Source: Methylobacterium sp. J-088 (GTDB taxonomy: Bacteria > Pseudomonadota > Alphaproteobacteria > Rhizobiales > Beijerinckiaceae). From it: a stretch of 64,000 bases of DNA. This document shows, piece by piece, positions 15,943 through 25,953 of the stretch; positions within the stretch are counted from its first letter, which is position 1; the number at the start of each line of letters is the position of its first letter. A program made the position numbers and the translations under genes. The notes beneath the pieces were generated by a model. It was not told the DNA's origin. It searched no databases and worked only from the letters and a program-made list of their open reading frames with translations. Location: the NCBI RefSeq assembly GCF_022829295.1, contig NZ_JAKSYH010000114.1, forward strand, positions 1-64,000, read 5' to 3'.

Positions 15943-18900
15943 ATGACGGTCCAGGTCTCAAGGCGTGGCCTGCTCAAGGGGGCCGGCGCCGGTCTCGCGG
16001 GCGGTTCGCTGGGCGCACTCGGATTCGGCGGACTCGAGCCCGCCATGGCCGCCGCAGTGCGGCCCTTCAAGCTCGCGCAGATGCGCGAGACCCGCAACAC
16101 CTGCCCGTACTGCTCGGTGGCCTGCGGCGTCATCCTGTACAGCCTGGGCGACCGGTCGAAGAACGCACGCTCCTCGGTGATGCATATCGAGGGTGACCCG
16201 GATCATCCGGTCAACCGCGGCACGCTCTGCCCGAAGGGTTCGGCGCTGCTCGACTTCGTGCATGCCGAGACCCGCACCAAGTACCCGCTGCACCGTGCCC
16301 CGGGCACGTCGGAGTTCAAGCGGGTCTCGTGGGATTTCGCCCTCGACCGGATCGCGGCCCTCCTGAAGGAGGACCGGGACAAGAACTTCGTGGCCAAGAA
16401 CGGGGACCTCACGGTCAACCGCTGGACCACGATGGGCTTCCTCGGGGCATCGGCCACCACGAACGAGACGGCGTGGCTCACCTACAAGACCGTCCGCAGC
16501 ATGGGGGCCTTGGTCTTCGATAACCAGGCCAGGGTTTGACACGGTCCGTCGGTCGCCAGTTTGGCGCCCTCCTTCGGACGCGGTGCGATGACCAACCTCT
16601 GGATGGACATCAAGCACGCGGACGTGATCACCGTGATGGGCGGCAATGCCGCCGAGGCGCACCCCTGCGGCTTCAAATGGGTCGTCGAGGCGAAAGCCCA
16701 TAACAATGCCAAGCTGATCGTCGTCGATCCGCGCTTCACCCGCACCGCGTCGGTGGCCGATCTCTACTGCCCGATCCGGCAGGGGACCGACATCGCCTTC
16801 CTGTCGGGCGTGGCCAAGTACTTGCTCGACAACGACAAGCTGCAGCACCGCTACGTTTCCGCCTACACCAACGCCGGGTACGTGGTCCGCGAGGGCTACG
16901 ACTTCAGCGAAGGCCTGTTCACGGGCTACGACGCGGACAAGCGCGACTACGACAAGACCACCTGGGATTACGAGATCGGACCCGACGGCTACGCCGTGGT
17001 CGACGAGACGATGCAGCACCCGCGCTGCGTGATGCAGCTCCTGAAGAAGCACATCGCGATCTACACGCCCGAGATGGTCGAGCGGATCTGCGGCTCGCCC
17101 AAGGAGACCTTCCTGAAGGTCTGCGAGCTGATGGCGACCACGGCTTCTCCCGAGAAGTCGATGGCCTCGCTCTATGCGCTCGGCTGGACGCACCACTCGA
17201 AGGGCTCGCAGAACATCCGCTCGATGTGCATCGTGCAGACGCTGCTCGGCAATATCGGAGTGCTCGGCGGCGGCATGCAGGCGCTGCGCGGTCACTCCAA
17301 CATCCAGGGGCTGACCGATATCGGGCTGATGTCGAACCTCATCCCGGGCTATCTGAACATCCCGGTGGAGAAGGAGCCGACCTACGCGAGCTACAGCGCG
17401 AAGCGGCAGTTCAAGCCGCTGCGTCCGGGGCAGACGAGCTATTGGCAGAACTACAACAAGTTCTTCGTCTCGTTCCAGAAAGCGATGTGGGGCGATTACG
17501 CCACCAAGGACAACGACTGGGCCTACGACTACCTGCCCAAGCTCGACGTGCCAACCTACGACGTGCTGCGTGGGTTCGAGCTCGCCAAGCAGGGCAAGAT
17601 GACCGGCTACGTCATCCAGGGCTTCAACCCCCTGCTGTCGTTCCCGAACCGCGCCAAGATGACGGAAGCCTTCTCCAAAATGAAGTTCATCGTGGTGATG
17701 GATCCGCTCAAGACCGAGACGGCCCGGTTCTGGGAGAACCACGGCGAGTACAACGACGTCGATCCGACCCAGATCCAGACCGAGGTGTTCGAGCTACCGA
17801 CCACCCTGTTCGTGGAGGAGGAAGGCTCCCTCTCGAACTCCAGCCGCTGGCTGCAATGGCACTGGCAGGCGCAGGAGCCGCCGGGCGAGTGCCGCTCGGA
17901 TATCGAGATCATGTCGGAGATCTTCCTTCGCGTGAAGGCGGCCTACAAAAAGGACGGCGGTGCCTTCCCGGATGCGATCGTCAACCTGAAGTGGGACTAC
18001 GCGATCGCCGAGTCGCCGACGCCATCGGAGCTCGCCCGCGAGCTCAACGGCTACACGGTGGCGCCGACCCCGGACCTCAACGGGACGATCATCCCGGCGG
18101 GCAAGCAGGTCGACGGCTTCGCCCAGCTCAAGGACGACGGGACGACCGCCTGTGGGTGCTGGATCTACTCGGGCTGCTACACCGAGAAGGGCAACACCAT
18201 GGCCCGCCGGGACAACACCGATCCCGGCGACCGCGGCATCGCCCCGAACTGGGCCTTCGCGTGGCCGGCCAACCGGCGCGTGCTCTACAACCGCGCCTCG
18301 TGCGACCCCGAGGGGCGTCCGTGGTCGGAGAAGAAGAAGCTCATCGAGTGGAACGGCAAGCAGTGGATCGGCTTCGACGTGCCGGATTACGGCGTCACCG
18401 TCGCTCCCGATAAGGGCGTCGGGCCGTTCATCCTGAACCAGGAGGGCGTCGCCCGCCTGTGGACCCGGGGTCTCATGCGCGACGGACCGTTCCCGACGCA
18501 TTACGAGCCCTTCGAGTCCCCGATGGCCAACATCCCGTTCCCAACGATCAAGGGCGCGCCCGCGTCCCGGATCTTCAAGGACGACCTGGCCGATCTCGGC
18601 ACCGCGGAGGAGTTCCCCTACGCGGCGACGAGCTACCGGCTGACCGAGCATTTCCACGGCTGGACCAAGCACGCCCGGATCAACGCGATCCTCCAGCCGG
18701 AGGCCTTCGTGGAGATCTCGGAGGAGCTCGCCAAGGAGAAGGGCATCGCCCGGGGCGGCTGGGTCCGCGTCTGGTCGAAGCGTGGCTCGCTCAAGGCCAA
18801 GGCCATGGTGACCAAGCGGATCAAGCCGCTGATCTGCGACGGCAAGCCCGTCCACGTCGTCGGTATCCCGCAGCACTGGGGCTTCATGGGCCACACCAAG

Positions 18901-19023
18901 AAAGGATGGCATCCAAACTCGCTGACGCCGGTCGTGGGCGATGCCAACACCGAGACGCCGGAGTTCAAGGCCTGGCTCGTGAACATCGAGCCGACCACGC
19001 CCCCGTCGGATGCGGTCGCGTAA
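15943..19023 (+). CDS. fdnG: formate dehydrogenase-N alpha subunit, selenocysteine-containing
   Basis: A 1026-residue molybdenum or tungsten bis-MGD enzyme that oxidises formate in the periplasm. The N-terminus has a twin-arginine signal (SRRGLLKGAGAG), then NTCPYCSVACGV for a [4Fe-4S] cluster. The frame meets TGA at 16537-16539 (codon 199) and continues in the same frame with HGPSVASLAPSFGRGAMTN, exactly as E. coli FdnG does after Sec196. Downstream blocks such as MGGNAAEAHP, FTGYDADKRDYDK, ALRGHSNIQGLTDIGL and YRLTEHFHGWTKHARINAILQPE also match FdnG along its length. It should be translated as one protein, not two. GGAGCGGAG precedes the ATG. The beta subunit starts 13 bases after the stop. 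Confidence 0.93.
16537..16568 (+). promoter_or_regulatory. selenocysteine TGA codon and SECIS-like hairpin
   Basis: TGA at 16537-16539 is followed at 16551-16568 by GG, an unpaired T, CGCCA, the loop GTT, TGGCG and CC. This gives a 5-bp upper stem closed below by a G-C pair block with a single bulged U. The bacterial SECIS seen by SelB has the same bulged U and GU in the apical loop, and E. coli fdnG has an AGCAA-GUC-UUGCU stem at the same place. Confidence 0.85.
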
Positions 19024-19036
19024 GGGGAGCTGAATC

Positions 19037-19972
19037 ATGGCCGACTACAGCTCCCTCGACATCCGCCAGCGCTCCGCCTCCACGGAGACGCCGCCGGAGA
19101 TCCGCCGCCAGGTGGAGGTCGCCAAGCTCATCGACGTGTCGAAGTGCATCGGCTGCAAAGCCTGCCAATCGGCCTGCGAGGAGTGGAATGACCTGCGCGA
19201 CGACATCGGCGTGAACACCGGCAGCTATCAGAACCCCCACGACCTCACGCCGAAGTCGTGGACCCTGATGCGGTTCACCGAGTACGAGAACCCGGAGACC
19301 AACAACCTCGAGTGGCTGATCCGCAAGGATGGCTGCATGCACTGCACCGAGCCGGGCTGCCTGAAGGCGTGCCCGTCGCCGGGCGCGATCGTGCAGTATT
19401 CCAACGGCATCGTCGACTTCATCGAGGAAAACTGCATCGGCTGCGGCTACTGCGTGAAGGGCTGCCCGTTCAACATCCCGCGCATCAGCCAGACCGACCA
19501 CAAGGCGTACAAGTGTACCCTGTGCTCGGACCGGGTGGCGGTGGGTCAGGCTCCGGCCTGCGCCAAGGCGTGCCCGACCGGTTCGATCATGTTCGGCACC
19601 AAGCAGGCGATGATCGAGCAGGCCGAGACCCGGGTCGTCGACCTGAAGTCGCGCGGCTTCGCGCAGGCCGGCCTCTACGATCCGGCCGGCGTCGGCGGCA
19701 CGCACGTCATGTACGTGCTGCACCATGCCGATCAGCCGAGCCTCTACGCCGGCCTGCCGAACGACCCGAAGATCTCGCCGCTGGTGGCCTTCTGGAAGGG
19801 CGGCGCCAAGGTGTTCGGTCTTGCCGCGATGGGCTTTGCGGCGGTTGCGGGCTTCTTCCACTATGTGACGGCCGGCCCGAACGAGGTCGTGCCGGAGGAA
19901 GAGGAAGAGGCGGTCGAGTACGACGAGGCCAAGCGCCGGGAGACCGGCGGCGATGAGGCCCGGCCGCATTGA
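19037..19972 (+). CDS. fdnH: formate dehydrogenase-N beta subunit (iron-sulfur)
   Basis: A 311-residue electron-transfer subunit. Four [4Fe-4S] cysteine groups are visible: [44 protein letters not shown], and CTLCSDR..ACAKACP. A single C-terminal membrane anchor (about residues 252-275, [19 protein letters not shown]) is followed by an acidic tail. It passes electrons from the alpha subunit to the cytochrome b gamma subunit. The gap to the alpha stop is 13 bases. A large inverted repeat follows before the gamma gene. Confidence 0.95.
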   Translation: MADYSSLDIRQRSASTETPPEIRRQVEVAKLIDVSKCIGCKACQSACEEWNDLRDDIGVNTGSYQNPHDLTPKSWTLMRFTEYENPETNNLEWLIRKDGCMHCTEPGCLKACPSPGAIVQYSNGIVDFIEENCIGCGYCVKGCPFNIPRISQTDHKAYKCTLCSDRVAVGQAPACAKACPTGSIMFGTKQAMIEQAETRVVDLKSRGFAQAGLYDPAGVGGTHVMYVLHHADQPSLYAGLPNDPKISPLVAFWKGGAKVFGLAAMGFAAVAGFFHYVTAGPNEVVPEEEEEAVEYDEAKRRETGGDEARPH

Positions 19973-20015
19973 TCGGCATCCCGGGCTGCCGATGCGGCCC
20001 GGGAGACGCAACGCG

Positions 20016-20156
20016 CCCCTCTCCCGTGCGGGAGAGGGTTGGGGTGAGGGTCGAGAAGGTTCAGGATCGAGCCCGTTATCGACGCGGGTTCGGGTTGCGC
20101 CTTCTCCGGATCGTTCTCATCCCTCACCCTGTCCCTCTCCCGCACGGGAGAGGGGA
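20016..20156. repeat. paired CCCTCTCCC palindromes forming a long inverted repeat
   Basis: Two copies of a 23-bp palindrome (CCCTCTCCC-GTGC-GGGAGAGGG type) at 20016-20038 and 20133-20155 are themselves inverted relative to each other, extended by GGTTGGGGTGAGGG / CCCTCACCCTGTCC. RNA across the beta-gamma junction could form one long stem or two short ones. The same palindrome recurs at 25879-25903, 56742-56764 and 56912-56936. Confidence 0.75.
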
Positions 20157-20284
20157 CCCGCGATCCCTTCGAAAACGGAAGGGCTCGGGTGACTGAAGAC
20201 GGCGGGGCTCAGAGGCCCTATCTTGAAGCACAGAGCCGCCTCCGCCGCCCCGTGGAGCCGGCCCCGTCAGGCGCGAGAAGGCCG

Positions 20285-21007
20285 ATGACGATCCAGACCG
20301 ACATCCGGGACGGCGAGTCCCGCCCCCTGCACCACGCCAAGTCCGCGGCGCCGGAGGTGCTGTACGTCCCGCGCTATACGGGGGTGCAGCGCGTGAACCA
20401 CTGGATCACCGCGATCTTGTTCACCGTACTGACCCTCTCGGGGCTGGCGATGTTCACGCCCTACCTGTTCTCGCTGACCGGCCTGTTCGGCGGCGGGCAG
20501 GCGACCCGGGCGATCCACCCGTGGTTCGGCGTGGCGCTGGCGGTGAGCTTCTTCTTCCTGTTCGTGCGCTTCTGGAAGCTCAACATCCCAAACAAGGACG
20601 ATGTCGCGTGGTCGATGAAGATCGGCGACGTGGTCACCAACCGCGAGGACCGGTTGCCCGAACTCGGCAAGTACAATGCCGGCCAGAAGGGCGTGTTCTG
20701 GGGCCAGACCGCGCTGATCGGCGTGATGTTCGTCACCGGGCTGGTGATCTGGAACACCTATTTCGGCGGATTGACCTCCATCGAGACCCAGCGCTGGGCG
20801 CTGCTCGCCCACTCGCTCGCCGCCGTGATCGCCATCGCGATCATCGTGGTCCACATCTACGCCGGCATCTGGGTGCGCGGCACTGGCCGGGCGATGGTCC
20901 GCGGCACGGTCACGGGCGGCTGGGCCTACCGGCATCACCGCAAGTGGTTCCGGCAGATCGCCGGCGGCAAGGCCCGCCACGGCTCGGTGGACAAGCGCGG
21001 ATCCTGA
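20285..21007 (+). CDS. fdnI: formate dehydrogenase-N gamma subunit (cytochrome b556)
   Basis: A 240-residue inner membrane diheme cytochrome b with four helices. Heme and quinone-site histidines are in RVNHWITAILF, AIHPWFGVAL, LLAHSLAAVIAI and VVHIYAGIWVRGT. It takes electrons from the beta subunit and reduces quinone. The ATG at 20285 (GAGAAGG upstream) was preferred. A GTG at 20189 would add 32 residues lacking membrane or protein-like character. It lies 312 bases after fdnH, across an inverted repeat, and is followed immediately by fdhE. Confidence 0.93.
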   Translation: MTIQTDIRDGESRPLHHAKSAAPEVLYVPRYTGVQRVNHWITAILFTVLTLSGLAMFTPYLFSLTGLFGGGQATRAIHPWFGVALAVSFFFLFVRFWKLNIPNKDDVAWSMKIGDVVTNREDRLPELGKYNAGQKGVFWGQTALIGVMFVTGLVIWNTYFGGLTSIETQRWALLAHSLAAVIAIAIIVVHIYAGIWVRGTGRAMVRGTVTGGWAYRHHRKWFRQIAGGKARHGSVDKRGS

Positions 21008-21994
21008 GTGGTGGCCAATTTCTTCAAGCGGAAATCCGCGGACAAGACCCCGACACCCACGGAGGCGCCAAAACCCCGCCGCCGGGACTTCAACGAGCTG
21101 AAGCCCGATCCCGACAAGATCGGGATTTCCGGCTCGGTCCCGTTCGTCCGCCTGCCCGACCCCACGACCCTGTTCGCCGACCGTGCGGCGCGCCTGGACG
21201 AGGCCGCCCCCGGGCACCCGCTGGAGGCCTATCTCCGGTTCGTGGCAGAAGTCGCCCGCGCCCAGGCGGCGATCCAGGCCAAGGTGGCGCTCCCGCCGCC
21301 GCCGGACGGCGCCGATCTGGCGCTGCGCAGCGAGCACGGGATGCCGCCGCTGTCGCGGCACGGACTGGAGGCCGATCCGGGCCTCGACGCGTGCCTGCTG
21401 GCGCTGCTCGACGCCCTGGATCTCACGACCGCGCCCGAGGCTTCCGCCGCGGCCCGGGAGAGCCTGCGCGCCGCATCCCGGGAGGATCGCCTCGATCTGG
21501 TGCTGCAGGTCTTCGAGGGTGCGCTGCCGGTCGATCGGATCGCGGAATGCGTGTTGGTCTCCGCGGCGCTGCAGGTCCGCCTCGCCGAGCAGGCGGCCGC
21601 CCTCGATCCCAAGATCCTGAAGCCGGTTGCGGACGGCGTCTGCCCGTGCTGCGGCGGCGCGCCGGTGGCGAGCGTCGTCGTCGCCTGGACCCCGGCCGAC
21701 AAGGCCCGGTATCTCAGCTGCTCGCTCTGCGGCACCTACTGGAACCACGTCCGGATCCGCTGCACCGCCTGCGGCGACGGCGAGAACATCAATTATTACG
21801 GGCTCGACGAGGTCTCGAAGGATGTCCAGGTCGAGACCTGCACGACTTGCCACAGCTACATCAAGCATCTGCATCAGCATCGAGCCCCGCGGCTCGACCC
21901 GGTGGCGGACGACATCGCGTCCTACGGGCTCGATCTGAAGATCGCCGAGGAAGGGTTCCGGCGGGCCGGGCTGAACCTGCTGTTCGTGATCTAA
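21008..21994 (+). CDS. fdhE: formate dehydrogenase accessory protein
   Basis: A 328-residue cytoplasmic maturation factor for the respiratory formate dehydrogenase. Rubredoxin-like cysteine pairs are present: CPCCGGAPVASVV, LSCSLCGTYWNHVRIRCTACGDG and CTTCHSYIKHL. FdhE of E. coli binds iron through such motifs and interacts with the catalytic subunit. The first GTG directly follows the fdnI stop (a second GTG is 3 bases later), so it is translationally coupled. The first 40 residues are basic and variable. The selA, selB and selC genes that the alpha subunit needs are not in the window. Confidence 0.9.
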   Translation: MVANFFKRKSADKTPTPTEAPKPRRRDFNELKPDPDKIGISGSVPFVRLPDPTTLFADRAARLDEAAPGHPLEAYLRFVAEVARAQAAIQAKVALPPPPDGADLALRSEHGMPPLSRHGLEADPGLDACLLALLDALDLTTAPEASAAARESLRAASREDRLDLVLQVFEGALPVDRIAECVLVSAALQVRLAEQAAALDPKILKPVADGVCPCCGGAPVASVVVAWTPADKARYLSCSLCGTYWNHVRIRCTACGDGENINYYGLDEVSKDVQVETCTTCHSYIKHLHQHRAPRLDPVADDIASYGLDLKIAEEGFRRAGLNLLFVI

Positions 21995-22145
21995 GACCGA
22001 GTCCGGCCGAACGGTTCGGTCCGCGTCGTCGTGAGCGAAGCGACGTGACCCGAGGCAGCGCGACCTCGGGCGTCGTGGCACCGACCGGTTTGCTTCCCTA
22101 CGCTCATAGGGACCAGGGGCGGCCGGGGAACCTGCCGCTGCCTGC

Positions 22146-22490
22146 TCAGCGGTAGCCGTACCGGCTCTTGGCGGCGGCCAGGAGGTGCAGGGCTTCGCCC
22201 GACTTACCGGCCGAGCATTCGGCCGCGGCCTGCGAAAGGTCGGCGTTGAAGCGGTCGCCCACGGGCTTGTTGAGGTTGCCGGTGGCCACGTCGCTGTCGA
22301 CGATCGCCTTGGTGCGCGCGATCTCGGGACCGCAGCCACTGCCGGTGGGCAGGGCCATTGGGGCCGGGATGACGGGCGAGGGTTCCATGACCGCCGGGGT
22401 GGTACGCTGCTGGCAAGCCGCCAGCGCCGCGACGGCAAGGGCGGCGAGGCTGAGGCGCATCGGGAGACGGGACGCGGGCACGGCGATCAT
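22146..22490 (-). CDS. small lipoprotein
   Basis: A protein of 114 residues from the ATG at 22488-22490, or 104 from the ATG at 22460. The signal peptide ends in a lipobox (LAALAVAALAACQQ), so the mature protein starts with a lipid-modified cysteine. The mature part has a Pro-rich linker, then a helical domain (CGPEIARTKAIVDSDVATGN..NADLSQAAAECSAGKSGEALHLL) with two cysteines that could form a disulfide. No named family recognised; similar proteins occur in Methylobacterium as hypothetical. Monocistronic. Confidence 0.7.
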   Translation of the reverse strand: MIAVPASRLPMRLSLAALAVAALAACQQRTTPAVMEPSPVIPAPMALPTGSGCGPEIARTKAIVDSDVATGNLNKPVGDRFNADLSQAAAECSAGKSGEALHLLAAAKSRYGYR

Positions 22491-22687
22491 CCTGTTGGGG
22501 CGCGGAGGCAGCGCCGCCAGGGTTTTGGGCCGACCTTGGCAGTGGGTCAATCGCCACCACGACACGCCATGCTGGCGCGCGACGCGGGACGTTGGGCACC
22601 GGAACTGTGGGATTCCGCTGTCATTGAAATGGTTTGGCGCGCGCTGCGAGCGGCTCGGTTCAACAGCGCGCGCCGAATCGTGAGCGC

Positions 22688-23173
22688 CTACTTTGCCTTG
22701 TCGGCGAGCGCCTTCAGGCCGGAATCGTAGATGCCCTGGATCGCGTCGACTGCGACCGTGTCGGGGGCGCCCTTGGCGTTGAACGTCCCGGTCCACGTCA
22801 CCTTCGAGCCGGAGCCCTCGGGGGCGACCGAGAGGGTCGACTTGTAGTCGGCGACCGGAAGCGGGCTCTCCAGGATCGTGTAGGTGTAGCTCATCACCTT
22901 GTCGTCCCGGGAGACCTGCTCCTCCTTGATGGTGCCGCCGCCTTTCAGGCTCAGCGTGCGGACCTTCATGCCATCCTGATCGGACAGGGCGCATTTCTCG
23001 ATGGCCGGGTGCCAGTCACCGATGCCGCAGAACTCACCGATCGTCTGCCAGACCTTGGCCGGCGGCGCGGCGATGTCGGCCGTGCGCGTCACATCCAGGG
23101 CGTAGCCCGGCACGGTGGCCGCGGCGAGCGCCAGGGCGGCGAGGGGAAGGGACCGGCAGAAAGCGAAAGGCAT
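22688..23173 (-). CDS. secreted SRPBCC (START-like) family protein
   Basis: A 161-residue protein with a signal peptide (ending PGYA) and a Bet-v-1/PYR-like fold. Motifs include TADIAAPPAKVWQTIGEFCGIGDWHPAI at the start of the domain, the WTGTF strand and a long C-terminal helix (AVDAIQGIYDSGLKALAD). SRPBCC proteins bind hydrophobic ligands in a deep cavity. The ligand here is unknown, and periplasmic location is inferred from the signal peptide. It stands alone on the minus strand. Confidence 0.8.
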   Translation of the reverse strand: MPFAFCRSLPLAALALAAATVPGYALDVTRTADIAAPPAKVWQTIGEFCGIGDWHPAIEKCALSDQDGMKVRTLSLKGGGTIKEEQVSRDDKVMSYTYTILESPLPVADYKSTLSVAPEGSGSKVTWTGTFNAKGAPDTVAVDAIQGIYDSGLKALADKAK

Positions 23174-23605
23174 CTCGGGGGTGTCTCCATCCGTCTCAGG
23201 TCGCGGCAGGCGCCGCGCGGGCTCTGGGGCCGCCGGGGAGCTAAGCCTGGATCGCCCCGGCGGCAATGGGGCAGGGCATCGGAACCCGGCCTTCGGGTTC
23301 AGACGACCCGATCGCTGATCGTCTGCGCATACGGCATGGAGCCTCGGACGGAGGGACATGCCTCCGTTCGGTCGCTCAACCGGCCGAGGTTCGGGTGGCG
23401 GGCCCACCCGTCGCGTTCGGGGAAGCGCCCCGCCAGATAGACCACGACCGTCCTGGCCGCGATGTCGCCCAGAATGACGCCGTCGCCCACGGTCCGGGCG
23501 CGGTCGCCGGGCCGTCGAATGATCTCGGCGCGGCCGCCGTCGATCTGGCGGCGCTGGCGGGCCTAGGGGCTCGGGGTCGCGCCGATCAGCCGGGCGATGC
23601 TCGGC
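23174..23605. other. intergenic region, no convincing gene
   Basis: A perfect hairpin GAACCCG / CGGGTTC at 23282-23300 has no T-run. A 63-codon minus frame at 23299-23490 has no recognisable features and is not called. Nothing else was seen. Confidence 0.4.
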
Positions 23606-24235
23606 CTACCAACTGTCGTCGTCGGCCTGGGCGGGGTAACCGTAGCCCGTGGCCGGAGCGTAGGCGGGCGGGGCGACGGGGCGGTAATAGGCCGGCAGCG
23701 AGCGGCGGCCCATCTGGTCGCCATCCGCCAGCGGGTCGTCCGTCCCATAGGGGTTCCGGGCGACGCGTGTGCCGCGCGACCGGCCCTCCGCCACCGGGGC
23801 ATCCATCCCGTCGATCACCACCCGGGTCCGGCCCATACCCTCGGCCTTGACCAAAGTGAACAGGGTCGCGGCGTTGCGCACCGACAGGCGCACGCAGCCA
23901 TGCGAGGCCGCCCGCCCGAGGTTGCGGACATGGTTGGTGCCGTGGATGGCGTGGCCCTGGTTGGTGAAGAACATCGCGAAGGGCATGGGCGCGTCGTCCC
24001 ACTCCTTCGAGAAGTGCGTGCGCTCCATCCGGAAGGGACGATAGGATCCCGAGGGGGTGTCGTGGCTCTCGACGCCGGTGGAGACGGGCCAGGAATAGCG
24101 GGGCTGCCCGTCGACCGTGACCTCCATGCGCTGGGCGCTCTTGTCGACGTTGATCAGCACGTCCGCGGAGGCCGACGCCGGGACGGTGGCCCACAGGAGC
24201 AGGCCGGACAGGACCGAGACCAGACCGATACGCAT
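23606..24235 (-). CDS. L,D-transpeptidase (YkuD domain)
   Basis: A 209-residue secreted enzyme with a signal peptide (ending ASASA). The YkuD catalytic motif is complete: HGTNHVRNLGRAASHGCVRL, with Cys114 as nucleophile and His112 and His98 alongside. It forms 3-3 cross-links in peptidoglycan or attaches proteins to it. The C-terminal 60 residues are Pro/Tyr-rich and disordered, probably a flexible wall-facing tail. Length is typical for short alphaproteobacterial L,D-transpeptidases. No partner gene is close. Confidence 0.92.
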   Translation of the reverse strand: MRIGLVSVLSGLLLWATVPASASADVLINVDKSAQRMEVTVDGQPRYSWPVSTGVESHDTPSGSYRPFRMERTHFSKEWDDAPMPFAMFFTNQGHAIHGTNHVRNLGRAASHGCVRLSVRNAATLFTLVKAEGMGRTRVVIDGMDAPVAEGRSRGTRVARNPYGTDDPLADGDQMGRRSLPAYYRPVAPPAYAPATGYGYPAQADDDSW

Positions 24236-24558
24236 GTGAGACTCCGACCGGAAAACCGCGACGGTTTGCCGACACGCTAAGCCTTTGGCAACGCCAAGGT
24301 TCCGGCGGGCCCCAACCCTGCGCAGTCACGCTGTGCTGAGTGCCGGCCCGGCGCCGCCTTGATCCGGGTTCGGGCGGTCCGGCACGAACCGTGCTGTTGC
24401 CGACCGGCCGGTTGACAGCGGCCCGGGCCCGGGCGCCTCCTCCGGCTGGGAGCCGATCGCGTTGCGATCCGCTCTCAGTGTTTGCTTGGCCGCGCTCTCC
24501 TGCGCCGAACCGGCGTCCATTTCGGCGGCGAGCGCTCTGAAACCGGTTCGGAGTTCCC
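24236..24558. other. intergenic region between divergent genes
   Basis: This 323-base gap separates the L,D-transpeptidase and M20 peptidase genes and should carry both promoters. A small hairpin TTGGC-aac-GCCAA lies around 24285-24298. No gene or clear operator was seen. Confidence 0.4.
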
Positions 24559-25851
24559 ATGGCCCTCGACCCCGCCCTCGCCGCCGAGATCGAAACCTCC
24601 GTGGCGGAGGGGTTTGCCGATCAGGTCGCCCACACGCAGGCGCTGGTCCGGTTCGCCTCCCTGCGGGGCGAAGAGCATGCCTGCCAGGATTACGTGTTCG
24701 ATCAGTTCCGTGCCCGCGGCTACGCCACCGAGCGCTTCGCCATGGACCGGGACGCCATCGCGGCCCATCCGGGCGGCTCGAAGATCGACGCCGCGCTCCA
24801 TTCGGACGCGCCGATCGTGGTCTGCCACCACCGGCCGAGCACCGAGACGGGTCGTTCCCTGATCCTCCAGGCGCATGTCGACGTGGTGCCGCCGGGTCCC
24901 CTCGACCTCTGGAGCCATCGGCCGTTCGATCCGGTGATCCAAGGCGACTGGCTGTACGGGCGCGGCGCCGGCGACATGAAGGCCGGCCACGCCGCCAACC
25001 TGTTCGCCCTCGATGCCCTGGCCCGGCTCGGCCTGCAGCCGGCAGCTTCCGTGACGGTCCAGTCGGTGGTCGAGGAGGAATCCACCGGCAACGGTGCCCT
25101 GATGACCCATCTGCGCGGCTACCGGGCCGACGCCGTGCTGATCCCCGAGCCGGAGGACGAGAAGCTGGTGCGCGCCAATACCGGCGTACTCTGGTTCACC
25201 GTGGAGGTCCGGGGCGTGCCGGTCCACGTCCGCGAGATGGGGGCGGGCGCCAACGCCATCGACGCGACCTACCGGGTGATCGGGGCGCTGCGCGCCGTCG
25301 AGGCCCGCTGGAACGCCGAGAAGGCGTCGCACCCGCATTTCGAGGCCGAGGAGCACCCGATCAACCTCAACATCGGCAAGATCGAGGGCGGCGACTGGGC
25401 CTCCTCGGTCCCGGCCTGGTGCCGGATCCATTGCCGGGTCGCGCTCTATCCGGGCGTGACCGCCGCGCAGGCCGCCGCCGAGATCGAGGCCGCCGTTGCG
25501 AGCTTCTCCCGCACCGACCCGTTCCTAGCCAACAGCCCGCCACGGGTGGTGTTCAACGGCTTCTTCGCGGAGGGCTACGTTCTGGAAGAGGGCTCCGCGG
25601 CCGAGGCGGCGCTCGGCCGCGCGCACGAGCGGGCGATCGGGTCACCGCTCCAGAGCTTCATGACGGCAGGCTACCTCGATACCCGGGTCCACGCCCTCTA
25701 CGACCGGGTGCCGGCGCTGTGCTACGGCCCGACGTCCCAGAACATCCACGGCTTCGACGAGCGGGTGAGCCTCGCCTCGGTGAAACGAATCACGACCACC
25801 ATGGCGCTGTTCGTGGCCGAGTGGTGCGGGACGGAGCGCAAGGCCGGGTAA
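24559..25851 (+). CDS. M20 family metallopeptidase (ArgE/DapE-type deacylase)
   Basis: A 430-residue dizinc amidohydrolase. The catalytic segments are LQAHVDVVPPG (first zinc histidine and aspartate), GRGAGDMKAGHA (bridging aspartate) and VVEEESTGNG (general-base glutamate), followed by the lid domain and NIHGFDERV with the last zinc histidine. This arrangement fits ArgE/DapE/ACY1-type enzymes that cleave N-acyl amino acids or small peptides in the cytoplasm. The substrate cannot be told from sequence. Single-gene unit, followed by a palindromic repeat. Confidence 0.9.
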   Translation: MALDPALAAEIETSVAEGFADQVAHTQALVRFASLRGEEHACQDYVFDQFRARGYATERFAMDRDAIAAHPGGSKIDAALHSDAPIVVCHHRPSTETGRSLILQAHVDVVPPGPLDLWSHRPFDPVIQGDWLYGRGAGDMKAGHAANLFALDALARLGLQPAASVTVQSVVEEESTGNGALMTHLRGYRADAVLIPEPEDEKLVRANTGVLWFTVEVRGVPVHVREMGAGANAIDATYRVIGALRAVEARWNAEKASHPHFEAEEHPINLNIGKIEGGDWASSVPAWCRIHCRVALYPGVTAAQAAAEIEAAVASFSRTDPFLANSPPRVVFNGFFAEGYVLEEGSAAEAALGRAHERAIGSPLQSFMTAGYLDTRVHALYDRVPALCYGPTSQNIHGFDERVSLASVKRITTTMALFVAEWCGTERKAG

Positions 25852-25878
25852 CGTCGACCGGCCGGGGCTCAGCGCGGG

Positions 25879-25903
25879 CCCCTTCTCCCGTGCGGGAGAG
25901 GGG
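25879..25903. repeat. CCCTTCTCCC-type palindromic repeat
   Basis: CCCCTTCTCCCGTGCGGGAG and the next GAGGGG form a near-perfect palindrome identical in core to the two at 20016-20155. It lies 28 bases after the M20 peptidase stop and may act as its terminator. Confidence 0.7.
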
Positions 25904-25953
25904 CATGTCGCGCTCGAAGGGCACCGAGGCGCGGATATCCCGCTCGCGGTGCC

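Noticed and set aside
16537..16539. The TGA in fdnG as a nonsense mutation
   Set aside because: The position, flanking residues and hairpin match the known selenocysteine site of formate dehydrogenase-N.
15958..17742. A 594-codon minus-strand frame across fdnG
   Set aside because: It is antisense to a clearly conserved gene and shows no family motifs.
20189..20284. A GTG start giving FdnI 32 more residues
   Set aside because: The extra residues are unlike any FdnI N-terminus, and GAGAAGG precedes the ATG at 20285.
23299..23490. A 63-codon minus-strand frame between the SRPBCC and L,D-transpeptidase genes
   Set aside because: No ribosome site, no signal peptide and no recognisable motif.
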